In this document: positions 7,402 through 16,356 of the stretch, piece after piece
How the letters are laid out: each line of letters starts with the position of its first letter
Numbering within the stretch: position 1 is the stretch's first letter
Origin: Streptomyces sp. P3
Lineage (GTDB): Bacteria > Actinomycetota > Actinomycetes > Streptomycetales > Streptomycetaceae
Direction: 5' to 3'
DNA length: 64,000 bases
NCBI RefSeq assembly: GCF_003032475.1
Contig: NZ_CP028369.1
Location: 5,022,001 to 5,086,000, forward strand
Program-made: the position numbers and the translations under genes
The notes under the pieces: generated by a model
Seen by the model: the letters and a program-made list of their open reading frames with translations, nothing else
Databases searched by the model: none
What the model was told of the DNA's origin: nothing

Positions 7402-8982
7402 GTGTTCAACCGGAACCGATCCGTGCAGCAAATGGCGGCAATCGTGTCCATATCCCTGGTGGCCGGGTGCAGCCTCCTGGGGGAGGAGAGCTCCGACGAT
7501 GCCGGACCGATCGTCGTGGGCACCACCAGCGCGCCCAGCACGCTGGACCCCGCCGCGGCCTGGGACGGCTCCTGGGAGCTGTTCCGCAACGTCTACCAGA
7601 CGCTGCTGAGCTATCCCACGGGTGCGACGACGCCCCAGCCGGACGCCGCCGAGTGCGTCTTCACGGACAGCACGAACCGCACCTACAAGTGCGTCCTGCG
7701 CGAGGGCCTCACGTTCTCCAACGGCGACAAGCTCGACGCGAAAGCCGTCAAGTACTCGATCGACCGGATCAGGGCGATCAACGCGCGCACCGGACCCAGC
7801 GGGCTCCTCGGCACCCTGGAGAGCGTCCAGGCGAACGGCGAGCGCGAGGTGGTCTTCCGGCTCAACAAGGCCGACGCCACGTTCCCCTTCGTGCTCGCCA
7901 CCCCCGGCATGTCGATCGTCGACCCCGACGACTACCCCGCGAAGTCCCTGCGCAAGGACGACGGCATCGTCGGCTCCGGGCCGTACCGGCTGCAGTCCTA
8001 CGAAGAGGGCAAGCAGGCCGTACTGGTGCGCAACGACAACTACAAGGGCTTCGCCGAGCGCAAGAACAACGCGGTGACCATCCGCTACTTCCAGGACTCC
8101 GGCAAGATGGTCAAGGCCCTGCGCGCCAGGGACATCGACATCACCTACCAGGGCCTCGCCGCCGACGACATCATCGACCTCGGGGGCAAGGGCGACGTCA
8201 ACGAGGGCCTGCAGCTCATCGAGGCCGCAGGCAGCAACATCAACTACCTGGTGTTCAACCCCAAGGACCCGTGGTCCAACAAGCTGGCCGTGCGCCGCGC
8301 GATCGCCCAGGTCGTCGACCGGGCCGCGATCGCCCACAAGGTCTACAAGGACACCGTCGACCCGCTGTACTCCATGGTCCCGGCCGGTCTCGCCGGCCAC
8401 ACCACCGGATTCTTCGACTCCTTCGGCGACCCCGACGCCAAGAAGGCGCGCCAGATCCTCAAGGACGCGGGGATCAACGAGACCGTCCCGCTGACCTTCT
8501 GGTACACCTCCGACCGCTACGGCTCCGACACCGCCCTGGAGTTCAAGGAGCTCAAGAGCCAGCTGGAGGCCTCCGGCCTGTTCTCGGTCACGCTGAAGAA
8601 CCGCCCCTGGAACAGCTACGTGCAGGGCTACGAGAAGGGCGAGTACCCGGTGTTCGGGCGAGGCTGGGCCCCGGACTTCCCCGACGCCGACAACTTCATC
8701 GCCCCCTTCGTCGGCGACCAGAACGCGCTCGGCACGCCCTACCCGGCGAAGGAGATCACCCAGGTCCTGCTGCCCCGCTCCCGCGAGGTGAGCGACCGCG
8801 CCAACGTGGCGAAGGACTTCGAGGAGGCCCAGCAGATCCTCGTCAGGGACGCCCGGCTGCTGCCGCTGTGGCAGGGCAAGCAGTACATCGCCTCGTCCGA
8901 GGACGTCTCCGGCGGCGAGCGGGCCCTCGACCCGTCGACGATCATGATGGTGTGGGAACTTTCGCGGAAGACCAGCTGGTAG
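7402..8982 (+). CDS. Peptide/solute ABC transporter substrate-binding lipoprotein
   Basis: The protein has about 526 residues and a lipoprotein signal with the lipobox LVAGC near residue 23. The mature part is an SBP_bac_5 (OppA/DppA-type) domain, recognisable by TSAPSTLDPAAAWD, the YKCVLREGLTFSNGDKLDA segment and late WAPDFPDADNF. Such proteins capture oligopeptides or similar solutes outside the cell. No permease or ATPase gene is adjacent, so it is an orphan binding protein or pairs with distant components. GTG 7402 is preferred over GTG 7396 because GAGGAG then has 7-nt spacing. Confidence 0.88.
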   Translation: MFNRNRSVQQMAAIVSISLVAGCSLLGEESSDDAGPIVVGTTSAPSTLDPAAAWDGSWELFRNVYQTLLSYPTGATTPQPDAAECVFTDSTNRTYKCVLREGLTFSNGDKLDAKAVKYSIDRIRAINARTGPSGLLGTLESVQANGEREVVFRLNKADATFPFVLATPGMSIVDPDDYPAKSLRKDDGIVGSGPYRLQSYEEGKQAVLVRNDNYKGFAERKNNAVTIRYFQDSGKMVKALRARDIDITYQGLAADDIIDLGGKGDVNEGLQLIEAAGSNINYLVFNPKDPWSNKLAVRRAIAQVVDRAAIAHKVYKDTVDPLYSMVPAGLAGHTTGFFDSFGDPDAKKARQILKDAGINETVPLTFWYTSDRYGSDTALEFKELKSQLEASGLFSVTLKNRPWNSYVQGYEKGEYPVFGRGWAPDFPDADNFIAPFVGDQNALGTPYPAKEITQVLLPRSREVSDRANVAKDFEEAQQILVRDARLLPLWQGKQYIASSEDVSGGERALDPSTIMMVWELSRKTSW

Positions 8983-9075
8983 TCCCCGCCGTCGGGACGG
9001 TCCCCGTCCCGTTGTCAGTGGTCGCCTGTAGGTTCTGTGCTCTGAGGAAGTGACCGCACAACGAAGGACGTTGAC

Positions 9076-9759
9076 GTGACCGACATCGCCATGCTGCCCG
9101 AGTCCTGGCGCGGGGTTCTGGGCGACGAACTGCAGCAGCCCTACTTCAAGGAGCTGATGGAGTTCGTCGAGGAGGAGCGGGCGAACGGCCCGGTCTACCC
9201 GCCGCGCGAGGAGGTGTTCGCCGCGCTCGAGGCGACGGCGTACGACAGCGTGAAGGTGCTCGTCCTCGGCCAGGACCCCTACCACGGAGAGGGCCAGGGG
9301 CACGGCCTGTGCTTCTCGGTGCGTCCCGGGGTGAAGACCCCGCCGTCCCTGCGGAACATCTACAAGGAGATGCAGCAGGAGCTCGGAACGCCGATCCCGG
9401 ACAACGGGTATCTGATGCCGTGGGCGCGGCAGGGCGTCCTGCTGCTCAACGCGGTCCTCACGGTCCGTTCCGGTGAGGCGAACTCGCACAAGGGCAAGGG
9501 CTGGGAGAAGTTCACCGACGCGGTGATCCGCGCCGTGGCCGACCGGCCCGACCCGGCTGTCTTCGTCCTGTGGGGCAACTACGCACAGAAGAAGCTCCCG
9601 CTCATCGACGAGACGCGGCACATCGTCGTCAAGGGCGCGCACCCCTCGCCCCTCTCGGCGAAGAAGTTCTTCGGCTCCAGCCCGTTCACCCAGATCAACG
9701 AGGCGGTGGCGCGACAGGGCCACGAGCCCATCGACTGGACTATCCCGGACCTGGCCTGA
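9076..9759 (+). CDS. ung: Uracil-DNA glycosylase, family 1
   Basis: The 227-residue enzyme excises uracil from DNA in base-excision repair. The water-activating motif GQDPYHG (catalytic Asp about residue 67) and the C-terminal minor-groove loop HPSPLS (His about 189) are intact. LLLNAVLTVR and VFVLWGNYAQKK are typical of the Ung family. GTG start at 9076 with AAGGAC upstream. It stands alone between the binding lipoprotein and a TPR protein. Streptomyces species often carry more than one ung gene; this would be one of them. Confidence 0.96.
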   Translation: MTDIAMLPESWRGVLGDELQQPYFKELMEFVEEERANGPVYPPREEVFAALEATAYDSVKVLVLGQDPYHGEGQGHGLCFSVRPGVKTPPSLRNIYKEMQQELGTPIPDNGYLMPWARQGVLLLNAVLTVRSGEANSHKGKGWEKFTDAVIRAVADRPDPAVFVLWGNYAQKKLPLIDETRHIVVKGAHPSPLSAKKFFGSSPFTQINEAVARQGHEPIDWTIPDLA

Positions 9760-9837
9760 CCGCCCGGCCTCGGCCCTGCCTGACCGCCCGGCCTCGGCCC
9801 TGCCCGACCGCCGGGCCAGGCCTGGCCCGGCGGTCGG
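9755..9837 (+). terminator. Tandem repeat over the ung stop codon followed by a perfect 34-bp palindrome
   Basis: A 24-nt unit occurs twice in direct tandem (9755-9778 and 9779-9802), the first copy containing the ung stop codon. A diverged third part runs into a perfect palindrome (9804-9820 with 9821-9837) whose arm begins CCGACCGCCGGGCC. The palindrome is a good terminator for ung; the repeat looks like local slippage. Confidence 0.6.
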
Positions 9838-9955
9838 CCCGCCCGGGTCTGATGGCCCCGCAGGGCCCGACCCTCCGCGGACCGGCCCGGTGCCGCCTGA
9901 CCCGGTTTGCCGCATCCTGCGGCTAGCGTCGTCGCAACGACGCAAGGAGGCCGAG

Positions 9956-10447
9956 GTGGCGGAGCGACAGGGGCAGACGGTGCCGGACGCCCTGCTGACG
10001 CGGATCGGACAGGTCGTGATGCTGCACCACGGGGGAGACCGCGAGGAGGCCCGCAGCCGGCTGCTCGTCCTGTGGTCGGAGCTCGGCGAGGGCGGCGATC
10101 CGCTGCACCGCTGCACCCTCGCCCACTACCTGGCCGACACCCACGACGACCCTTCGGACGAACTCGCGTGGGATCTGCGGGCGCTCACGGCGGCGGAGGA
10201 GCACGCGGGCTCGGCCGAGGCCCGCGCGCTGTACCCGTCGCTGCATCTCAATCTCGCGGCGGACTACGTCAAGCTCGGTCGCGCCGAGGCCGCCCGCACC
10301 CATGTCCGCAGGGCGCGCAGAGCGGCCGTGGCCCTGGCGGACGACAGCTACGGGGACGGCGTGCGGGCGGCGATCAGCAGGATGGAGCTGAGGCTGGGGG
10401 AGGCGCGGGACGACCGGGACCCGGGCGACCGGGACGGGAGCGGATGA
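9956..10447 (+). CDS. Small tetratricopeptide-repeat-like helical protein
   Basis: The 163-residue protein starts at GTG 9956 with AAGGAGG 5 nt upstream. It is alpha-helical with TPR-like pairs: GDPLHRCTLAHYLADTHDDP, an ALYPSLHLNLAADYVKLGRA helix pair, and RRARRAAVALADD. The tail is Asp/Arg/Gly-rich. Cytoplasmic; TPR proteins mediate protein contacts. No enzymatic motif. The neighbours do not suggest a partner. Confidence 0.75.
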   Translation: MAERQGQTVPDALLTRIGQVVMLHHGGDREEARSRLLVLWSELGEGGDPLHRCTLAHYLADTHDDPSDELAWDLRALTAAEEHAGSAEARALYPSLHLNLAADYVKLGRAEAARTHVRRARRAAVALADDSYGDGVRAAISRMELRLGEARDDRDPGDRDGSG

Positions 10448-10678
10448 GGGGGAGCGGGGCCGACGGGCGGTGCGGGGCGCGAGTGAGAGGCGACGAGCGG
10501 GCAGGGGCTCGCGGCGTTGCGTTCGCACGCCGAGTTCAACCGGACAGCCCTTCCCGACTCAGCCCTGGGCCCGTCCTCCCGGACTCGCAGGCCCTGGGAC
10601 CGCCTTCCTGACCCGCAGGGCCTGGACCGGGCCCATCTCGGTCGCCGCCCGTCACCGCCCCTCGACGCCCGTCCCGAG

Positions 10679-11146
10679 TCAGCGCCGGTAGGTCTGCCCG
10701 CAGATCACCGCCTCGGGACTGCCTTCCCGCCAGCCGCCGTATTTCTCGCCGAGTGCGCAGACGTCGGTGCTGCGGCGCACCTCGGCCGCCACGTCCGGGA
10801 TCTCCACGCGCGGCCGTGCGCGCCGCCGATGCTCCGGCCGGTCGGGCCGCGTGTGCGGGTGGGCACGGGAGCCGTGCTCCGGTCCGCCCGCAGACGTCCG
10901 CGGTCGCTCGGCCGACGGGACGGTCGGCTCCGGTTCGCGGGGCTGCCCGGCCATCTCCAGCGCCTCACGGGCCGGCGCCTGCACGACCTGAGTCCCGGCC
11001 CGGCCGTCCGGCCCCGGCAGGGGTGGCCGGGACGGGGTCGCGGCCGGTCCCGGCGCGGTCGGATGCTGGACGGTCACGCATCCGGACAGCGCCGAGAATG
11101 CCATGGCGGCCAGAAGCGTCGCGGTGGTCGTCGTCGATCGGGGCAC
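10679..11146 (-). CDS. Proline-rich lipoprotein with conserved C-terminus
   Basis: The protein has about 155 residues from GTG 11146. A signal peptide ends in the lipobox LSGC. A Pro/Arg/Gly-rich spacer of about 80 residues separates it from a compact C-terminus, VAAEVRRSTDVCALGEKYGG plus a later Cys (VICGQTYRR), probably a disulfide. Short Streptomyces surface lipoproteins share this tail. Function unknown. No good ribosome site was found; the frame is open further upstream to 11209, so the start is uncertain. Confidence 0.65.
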   Translation of the reverse strand: MPRSTTTTATLLAAMAFSALSGCVTVQHPTAPGPAATPSRPPLPGPDGRAGTQVVQAPAREALEMAGQPREPEPTVPSAERPRTSAGGPEHGSRAHPHTRPDRPEHRRRARPRVEIPDVAAEVRRSTDVCALGEKYGGWREGSPEAVICGQTYRR

Positions 11147-11257
11147 CTGCGTAACTCTGGTGGTTCCGGCCGCCCGGGCGACAGCGGACGGGCGCAGGTT
11201 GCCCCGCACGGGTGATCCCGGGCCTCGTACGAGGGAGCCGGTCCGCCCGTGCTGACG

Positions 11258-11770
11258 TCATTCCCCCGTGGCGCCGTCGACGCGCTCCCGGAGCAGGTCG
11301 GCGTGGCCGTTGTGCCGGGCGTACTCCTCGATCATGTGCGTGTAGATCCACCGCAGACTGAACGGCTCGTCGGTGGACCTGCTCTTGCCGCGGGAGAGCT
11401 CGTCGAGGGCGAAGCCGGCCGCGTTCTGCCGCGCCACCTCGATCTCCGCCTGCCAGACGGTGTGGGCGTGGTCCCAGGTGTCCTGCTCGGTGAGGTGGAA
11501 CTCGCCGTCGGGATCGTCCTCGCTGAAGTAGATCGGGCCGGGGTCCTCGCCCACCAGGACCGCGCGGAACCAGCCGCGCTCCACCTCGGCCATGTGCCGC
11601 ACCAGACCCATGAGGGACAGCTCGGACGGCGGCACCGAGGCGGTGCGCAACTGCGCGTCGCTGAGGCCCTCGCATTTCCACGCCAGCGTCTGCCGGTGGT
11701 AGTCGAGCCAGCCTTCCAGCATGGTGCGTTCGTCGGCGTTCTGGGCTGGTTCGGTGCGCTGCGTCGTCAT
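11258..11770 (-). CDS. DinB-family (DUF664) protein
   Basis: The 170-residue protein has the four-helix DinB fold signature: MLEGWLDYHRQTLAWKCEGL, LMGLVRHMAEVERGWFR (first metal-binding His) and WIYTHMIEEYARHNGHADLL (second and third His). Actinobacterial members include mycothiol-dependent transferases and metal-binding proteins of unknown role. Three metal-ligand histidines are present, so an active metalloenzyme is possible. ATG 11770 is chosen; a GTG at 11788 is an alternative. Confidence 0.85.
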   Translation of the reverse strand: MTTQRTEPAQNADERTMLEGWLDYHRQTLAWKCEGLSDAQLRTASVPPSELSLMGLVRHMAEVERGWFRAVLVGEDPGPIYFSEDDPDGEFHLTEQDTWDHAHTVWQAEIEVARQNAAGFALDELSRGKSRSTDEPFSLRWIYTHMIEEYARHNGHADLLRERVDGATGE

Positions 11771-11984
11771 CCTCGTATGTTCGTCCACGTCGGCCGCCGT
11801 CACCACGGGTTTTCCGAGGCCGCGGAGGCCGTGAGCGGCTTTCGAGGCTCGCCCGCCCCTCGTCCCGGCTCGCCGTGCGGTCGCCGTGCGGGCACCGTAT
11901 GGGCACCGTCGCCGGCACGGGGGACCGGCGCCCGGGGCGGGGTCGTATGCTGCCGTGCAGGTGACAAGCAGTGAGGGAGCTCCC

Positions 11985-12896
11985 GTGAAGGTCGGCTGCA
12001 TCGGACTCGGAGACATCGCGCAGAAGGCGTATCTGCCGGTGCTGGGCGCCCTGCCCGGGACCGAGCTCCACCTGCAGACCCGTACCCCGGCCACCCTCGA
12101 CCGGGTCGCCGCCACCCTCCGCGTGCCCCGCGAGCAGCGTCACCGCGATCTCGACTCGCTCCTCGCCGCCGGTCTGGACGCGGCCTTCGTGCACGCGCCG
12201 ACCGCAGCCCACCCCGAGATCGTCGCCCGGTTGCTGGAAGCGGGCGTCGCGACGTACGTCGACAAGCCTCTCGCCTACGAACTGGCGGACTCCGAACGGC
12301 TCGTGGAACTCGCGGAGGAGCGCGGCACGTCTCTCGCCGTCGGCTTCAACCGGCGCTTCGCGCCCGGCTACGCGCAGTGCGCCGACCATCCGCGTGAGCT
12401 GATCCTCATGCAGAAGAACCGGATCGGGCTGCCCGAAGAGCCGCGCATCATGGTCCTCGACGACTTCATCCACGTCGTCGACACGCTGCGCTTCCTGGTG
12501 CCCGGACCGATCGACGACGTGACCGTGCGCGCCCGTGCCGAGGACGGGCTGCTGCACCACGTGGTCCTTCAACTGGCCGGCGAGGGCTTCACCGCGCTGG
12601 GCGTGATGAACCGGCTCAGCGGCTCGAACGAGGAGATCCTGGAGGTGTCCGGGCAGGACACCAAGCGGCAGGTCGTCAATCTCGCCGAGGTCGTCGACCA
12701 CAAGGGGCAGCCGAGCGTGCGCCGGCGCGGCGACTGGGTCCCGGTGTCCCGCCAGCGCGGCATCGAGCAGGCGGTGTTCGCCTTCCTCGACGCCGTGCGC
12801 GAGGGCAGGGTGCTCAGCGCCCGGGACGCGCTGGCGACTCACGAACTGTGCGAGCGGGTGGTCCGAGCGGTGCGGCAGCGGCCCGCCGCAGCCTGA
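11985..12896 (+). CDS. Gfo/Idh/MocA-family NAD(P)-dependent oxidoreductase
   Basis: The 303-residue protein begins at GTG 11985, with GAGGGAG 6 nt upstream and TATGCT at 11946-11951. The N-terminal Rossmann fold starts VGCIGLGDIAQKAYLP; the EKP-like motif is YVDKPLAYEL (Lys-Pro conserved, Glu replaced by Asp). The C-terminal domain is short. Family members oxidise or reduce sugars and cyclitols, or cleave biliverdin-type substrates. The substrate is unknown. Its 3' end overlaps the convergent lnt gene by 83 bp. Confidence 0.87.
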   Translation: MKVGCIGLGDIAQKAYLPVLGALPGTELHLQTRTPATLDRVAATLRVPREQRHRDLDSLLAAGLDAAFVHAPTAAHPEIVARLLEAGVATYVDKPLAYELADSERLVELAEERGTSLAVGFNRRFAPGYAQCADHPRELILMQKNRIGLPEEPRIMVLDDFIHVVDTLRFLVPGPIDDVTVRARAEDGLLHHVVLQLAGEGFTALGVMNRLSGSNEEILEVSGQDTKRQVVNLAEVVDHKGQPSVRRRGDWVPVSRQRGIEQAVFAFLDAVREGRVLSARDALATHELCERVVRAVRQRPAAA

Positions 12897-14385
12897 CCGT
12901 CCGAGCACCCTCCGAGAGCGCCACTGCGGCGAGCACCAGCAGGGCCAGACCGACCGGCCAGTCCCCGTACCGCACGTACGGGGTGACGCCGTCGGCGAGC
13001 GGGACCTCGTAGACGGCCGTCGTGCTCGCCTCAGTGCCCAGCCAGGAGCCGATGCGCCGGCCGCTCGCGTCGTACACGGCCGAGACGCCGGTGAGCGTCG
13101 CATGGACGAACGGCCGTCCCGTCTCGGCAGCGCGCAGCGCGCCCAGCGAGGCATGCTGCGCGGGCGCCCAGCTGTGCTGGAACGAGGAGGTCGACGACTG
13201 TGCGACGAGGACGTCCGCGTCGTGCTCGGCGAGGCTGCGGCTCATATCGGGGAACGCCGTCTCGAAGCACACCATCGGCCCGACGCGCAGCCCGGGGCCG
13301 GCGTGCATCACGACCTGACCGCCGCCGCGCCGCCGGTCCTCGCCGGCCGCCTTGCCGACGGACGTGGCCCAGCCCAGCAGGGAGCGCGCCGGTATGTACT
13401 CACCGAACGGCACCAGCCGCATCTTGTCGTACCGGTCGCCGGTCGGCCCGTCCGGGCCGACGAGGATCGAGCTCTTGTAGATGCCGGGCCGGTCGGAGCG
13501 GCGGGCGTCCACGTTGACGAGGAGGTCGGCGCCGGTCGCCCGGGACAACGTCGCGAGCCGCGCGGTCAGATCGGGCCGCTCGGCGAGGTCGTACCCGACA
13601 CTGCTCTCGCCCCAGACGATCAGGTCGACGTCCTCGCCGATCAACCGGCGGGTCAACTGCTCCTCGCGGTCGAAACGCAGGTCGGTCCCGTCGATCACCC
13701 CCGGTTGCACGACCGCGATCCGGGCCCGCCCCTCGCCGTCCGGGTGCGGGGCCCACATCCACGCGGCCGAGGCGGTGACGGCGGTGGCCAGGAGCCCGGC
13801 GACGGCCGGCGCCCGGGACGCGGGCAGCGCGATCAGCACGGCCGCCGCCACGTTGACCGCCACCACCAGGAAGCTGAGCAGCCACACCCCGCCGACCGAG
13901 GCGAGCCGCAACGCCGGCTCCACCTGCCACTGGCTGGCTCCCAGCATGCCCCACGGGCCGCCGAGACCCTGCCAGGAGCGGACGAGTTCGACGGCCAGCC
14001 AGCCGGAGGGCAGGACGAGGAGCGCACCCGGCACCCGGCCCCGGCTGGGGACGGCCTCGTCCGCCAGGAACCGGCGCACCAGCCAGCCCCAGGGGGCCCA
14101 CAGGCCGCCCAGCAGCGCGGCGATGACGAGGGTGAACACATGCAGGTCCGGCAGCAGCCAGTGGTGCATGGCCAGCATGAACCCGAACCCGCCGCTCCAG
14201 CCGTCGTAGGCGGCCCGCCGCGGCGTCGGCGCGGAGCGGATGAGCAGGATCCAGGGGACGAGGGCGAGATACGCCCACCACCACAGGGCAGGTGCCGGGA
14301 AGGCCGCCACGGGCAGCGCGCCCGCAAGGGCCGCCACGGCCGTACGCCGCCGGGGGGAGGTGAGCCAGTGTCCGAGCGTTTTCAT
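12814..14385 (-). CDS. lnt: Apolipoprotein N-acyltransferase
   Basis: The 523-residue integral membrane enzyme adds the third acyl chain to the N-terminal Cys of lipoproteins. About seven membrane helices (residues 15-215) precede a nitrilase-type catalytic domain with Glu260 (WGES), Lys321 (DKMRLVPFGEY) and Cys373 (CFETAF), the complete catalytic triad. One membrane helix returns near residue 475. ATG 14385 has GGGAGGT upstream. Streptomyces typically has two Lnt proteins; this genome context suggests the second. The last 27 codons overlap the convergent oxidoreductase gene. Confidence 0.95.
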   Translation of the reverse strand: MKTLGHWLTSPRRRTAVAALAGALPVAAFPAPALWWWAYLALVPWILLIRSAPTPRRAAYDGWSGGFGFMLAMHHWLLPDLHVFTLVIAALLGGLWAPWGWLVRRFLADEAVPSRGRVPGALLVLPSGWLAVELVRSWQGLGGPWGMLGASQWQVEPALRLASVGGVWLLSFLVVAVNVAAAVLIALPASRAPAVAGLLATAVTASAAWMWAPHPDGEGRARIAVVQPGVIDGTDLRFDREEQLTRRLIGEDVDLIVWGESSVGYDLAERPDLTARLATLSRATGADLLVNVDARRSDRPGIYKSSILVGPDGPTGDRYDKMRLVPFGEYIPARSLLGWATSVGKAAGEDRRRGGGQVVMHAGPGLRVGPMVCFETAFPDMSRSLAEHDADVLVAQSSTSSFQHSWAPAQHASLGALRAAETGRPFVHATLTGVSAVYDASGRRIGSWLGTEASTTAVYEVPLADGVTPYVRYGDWPVGLALLVLAAVALSEGARTVRLRRAAAAPLGPPARTVRESPARPGR

Positions 14386-14470
14386 ACGACACCTCCCTAC
14401 CCGCGCTGAGCTTCAGTGTGCGCTCCGCGAACGATCTCCGACAGGGCGTGTCCCGTACTCAGCCGAACCG

Positions 14471-14582
14471 ACACCGCCGCTCGACCGGACGCCTCGGCTC
14501 GTCCCGATGCCTCGGCTCGATGGGATGCCTCGGTTTGTCCGGACCCCCGGGCCCGTCGGGACACCGCCGCTCGACCGGACGC
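14471..14582. repeat. 22-nt direct repeat in a degenerate repeat tract
   Basis: The same 22-nt segment (beginning ACACCGCCGCTCGACCGG) occurs at 14471-14492 and 14561-14582. Between and after them are imperfect 15-18-nt units of the type CCTCGGCTCGTCCCGATG. The tract fills most of the 268 bp between lnt and the NTF2-like gene. No gene-like reading frame was accepted in it. Confidence 0.55.
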
Positions 14583-14653
14583 ACCGGCTTGTCCGGACTC
14601 CTCGCCCCCTGGGCCCCGGCCCGTCGGGACACCTCGACTCGCCTCGACGCGGC

Positions 14654-15139
14654 TCAACCGGACATGCGCCGCCACTTCTCCTGTACGGCGACCTCCCGCA
14701 CCCGCCAGCCGTCGTGCGTCCGCAGCAGACCGAAGGCGTACCGGCCCCCGCACACGAAGTCCGGCGCGCCGGGCGGCGCCCCGTTCTCCTGGGCCGCGAA
14801 CCGCATCGGGTTGACGTAGTCGGCCTGCACCCGGGCGGTGTCGCCCGCGTCCTGTTCCAGGATCCCGAAACGCACCCGGCGGTTGACGAGGAGATGCTGC
14901 CGCATCGCGAACACCCGCAGATTGTCTGCGAGCCAGGAGGCGACGCTCCCGGCATCCCCCTCGATGCCCCCGGCCGAGCGGTAGTCCGCCCGCCCGTCCG
15001 GGGTGAACAGGTCGCGGTACGCCGTCCAGTCCCCGTCGTCGACCGCCACCGCGTAGTCGGTGAGCAATCCGTCGACGGCCAGCCGGTCCATCACGGCGGC
15101 GAGCTCCACACGCTGCGTCATGGGCCGAGTGTTGGGCAT
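14654..15139 (-). CDS. SnoaL/NTF2-like fold protein
   Basis: The 161-residue protein shows the cone-shaped NTF2-like pattern: LAVDGLLTDYAVAVDDGDWTA at the N-terminus, YRDLFTPDGRADYR, and a C-terminal GGRYAFGLLRTHDGWRVREV strand pair. Members include ring-hydroxylating dioxygenase small subunits, ketosteroid isomerases and polyketide cyclases. The Asp-rich pocket is present, but the reaction cannot be predicted. ATG 15139 and ATG 15121 (MTQRVELA) are both possible starts; neither has a clear ribosome site. Confidence 0.8.
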   Translation of the reverse strand: MPNTRPMTQRVELAAVMDRLAVDGLLTDYAVAVDDGDWTAYRDLFTPDGRADYRSAGGIEGDAGSVASWLADNLRVFAMRQHLLVNRRVRFGILEQDAGDTARVQADYVNPMRFAAQENGAPPGAPDFVCGGRYAFGLLRTHDGWRVREVAVQEKWRRMSG

Positions 15140-15311
15140 GCGAGCTGCTCAGCCAAGGTCTGTGCCGGGATCGGTGCGGGCATGGCGTAATCCGGCGGCC
15201 CGACGGACGAGCGGGCGGTCGGCCTCTGCCTCCGTGAACGAGGAGAACAGACCGAAGAACGCGCACGACCGGCACCACCCCGATGACCAACCCGCCCACC
15301 CGGAAGCGAAG

Positions 15312-15368
15312 TTCCCCATCCGCGCGCTCCACACCGAAGCGACCGTCACTCTCCACCAGGCCTGCCGG
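15312..15368 (+). pseudogene. DUF4291 N-terminal remnant
   Basis: On the plus strand the translation FPIRALHTEATVTLHQACR matches the start of the intact neighbouring DUF4291 protein (RIRALHTASTITVYQAYSS): 9 of the 16 residues from the shared Ile are identical and 17 nt are identical at the start. The fragment stops exactly where the intact gene's 3' end begins (15369) and points towards it. No start codon or remaining domain is attached. It looks like the leftover of a second DUF4291 copy. Confidence 0.6.
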
Positions 15369-15986
15369 TCAGGGAGACAGGTGGGCCAGAAGTTGTGCTC
15401 CAGCGGGGTACTCCTGCTCCTTGGGGAGCAATCGGGCAGCCGAGTCCAGTTGGCCTTCCCTGACGAGTGCGCGGATCTCGTGGGCGAGCGGAGTCACATC
15501 GCTGATGGACACGATCCACTCGTCCGCGTAACGCGACGATGCCTCACCCGAGAGCCCCAGTTGCAGCGAGCGGTACGGCAGGGGACGCAGGTGCAGATCG
15601 CGTTCGGGATCCCACTGCACACGGGCCGGTGCGCGCTTGAGGTCACGCTGCCAGGTCCCGCGATCGGGATGCGGTCCGTGGACGTAACTCGACAGGCAGG
15701 CATGGCGCAGCGCCCAGTCGAAGCCGTCGCGAGTGATCTCGACGGCGAGGACGGTCTCCTGGCTCTCCTTCGTGCCCCAGCCGGATCGGTACATCATCCA
15801 CAGGAAACTGGGCTTGATCCACGTCATGCGGCCAGGCTTCCACGCGGCCGGAAAACGGCCGTCTCGGATGGCAGGCAGTCCGATCTCGGAGGAGTAAGCC
15901 TGGTAGACGGTGATCGTGGACGCTGTGTGGAGCGCGCGGATCCTGTGGAGCGGTTCTTCCATGGCGTACAGAGTGGGCCCGGTCAT
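15369..15986 (-). CDS. DUF4291 protein
   Basis: The protein has about 205 residues. The DUF4291 signature is strong: IRALHTASTITVYQAYSSEI, then RMTWIKPSFLWMMYRSGW and VLAVEITRDGFDWALRHA. The family is widespread in bacteria and some eukaryotes, and its function is not established. ATG 15986 lies 1 nt after the TGA of the upstream 113-codon frame (TGAGATG), suggesting translational coupling; ATG 15962 (MEEPLHRI) fits the family length equally well. It sits in the accessory island. Confidence 0.87.
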   Translation of the reverse strand: MTGPTLYAMEEPLHRIRALHTASTITVYQAYSSEIGLPAIRDGRFPAAWKPGRMTWIKPSFLWMMYRSGWGTKESQETVLAVEITRDGFDWALRHACLSSYVHGPHPDRGTWQRDLKRAPARVQWDPERDLHLRPLPYRSLQLGLSGEASSRYADEWIVSISDVTPLAHEIRALVREGQLDSAARLLPKEQEYPAGAQLLAHLSP

Positions 15987-15987
15987 C

Positions 15988-16329
15988 TCAGGTGGCCACC
16001 GATTTTCGACCCGTTGCTCGGTTCCGCTGGAGCACGTCGGCCGCAAGCGGCAGGCGGTCACCCGTGCGGGCCACGTGGCGTCCGGGGGCAGAACGGAGGT
16101 TGCCCGTGCAGTCGCCGGTCCAGATGTCACGGACATGCCGAGCGCGTGCGGCAATGTCAGCGGGACTCTCCAGGGCGGTGATGTCGTAGCCCCCGTTCCT
16201 GAGGGCGTCCAGACAGCGGTTGCGGTGGTAGCGGCTGGTACTGGTGGCGAGGAGGTGATGGACGCCCCGGCTCCGCGGGGCGGAGCCCGGGCGGGCGGGT
16301 ATCGGTGGGGCAGGGCGGTCCTGACTCAC
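15988..16329 (-). CDS. Hypothetical protein upstream of DUF4291
   Basis: A 113-residue frame from GTG 16329 ends 1 nt before the DUF4291 start. The central part (HHLLATSTSRYHRNRCLDAL, then NGGYDITALESPADIAARAR) looks protein-like; the N-terminus is Pro/Arg-rich. I do not recognise a family. The tight junction to DUF4291 supports co-translation. It could also be the 3' remnant of a larger gene, since no ribosome site precedes the GTG. Confidence 0.4.
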   Translation of the reverse strand: MSQDRPAPPIPARPGSAPRSRGVHHLLATSTSRYHRNRCLDALRNGGYDITALESPADIAARARHVRDIWTGDCTGNLRSAPGRHVARTGDRLPLAADVLQRNRATGRKSVAT

Positions 16330-16356
16330 CTGGTCTGCGACTCACATGGCTGCGAC

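Noticed and set aside
9755..9802. Two 24-nt tandem units considered as the start of a CRISPR array
   Set aside because: The copies are directly adjacent with no spacers, and no cas genes are present.
7312..10116. 934-codon minus-strand open frame spanning the binding lipoprotein and ung genes
   Set aside because: It is the shadow of two well-supported plus-strand genes and has no recognisable domain.
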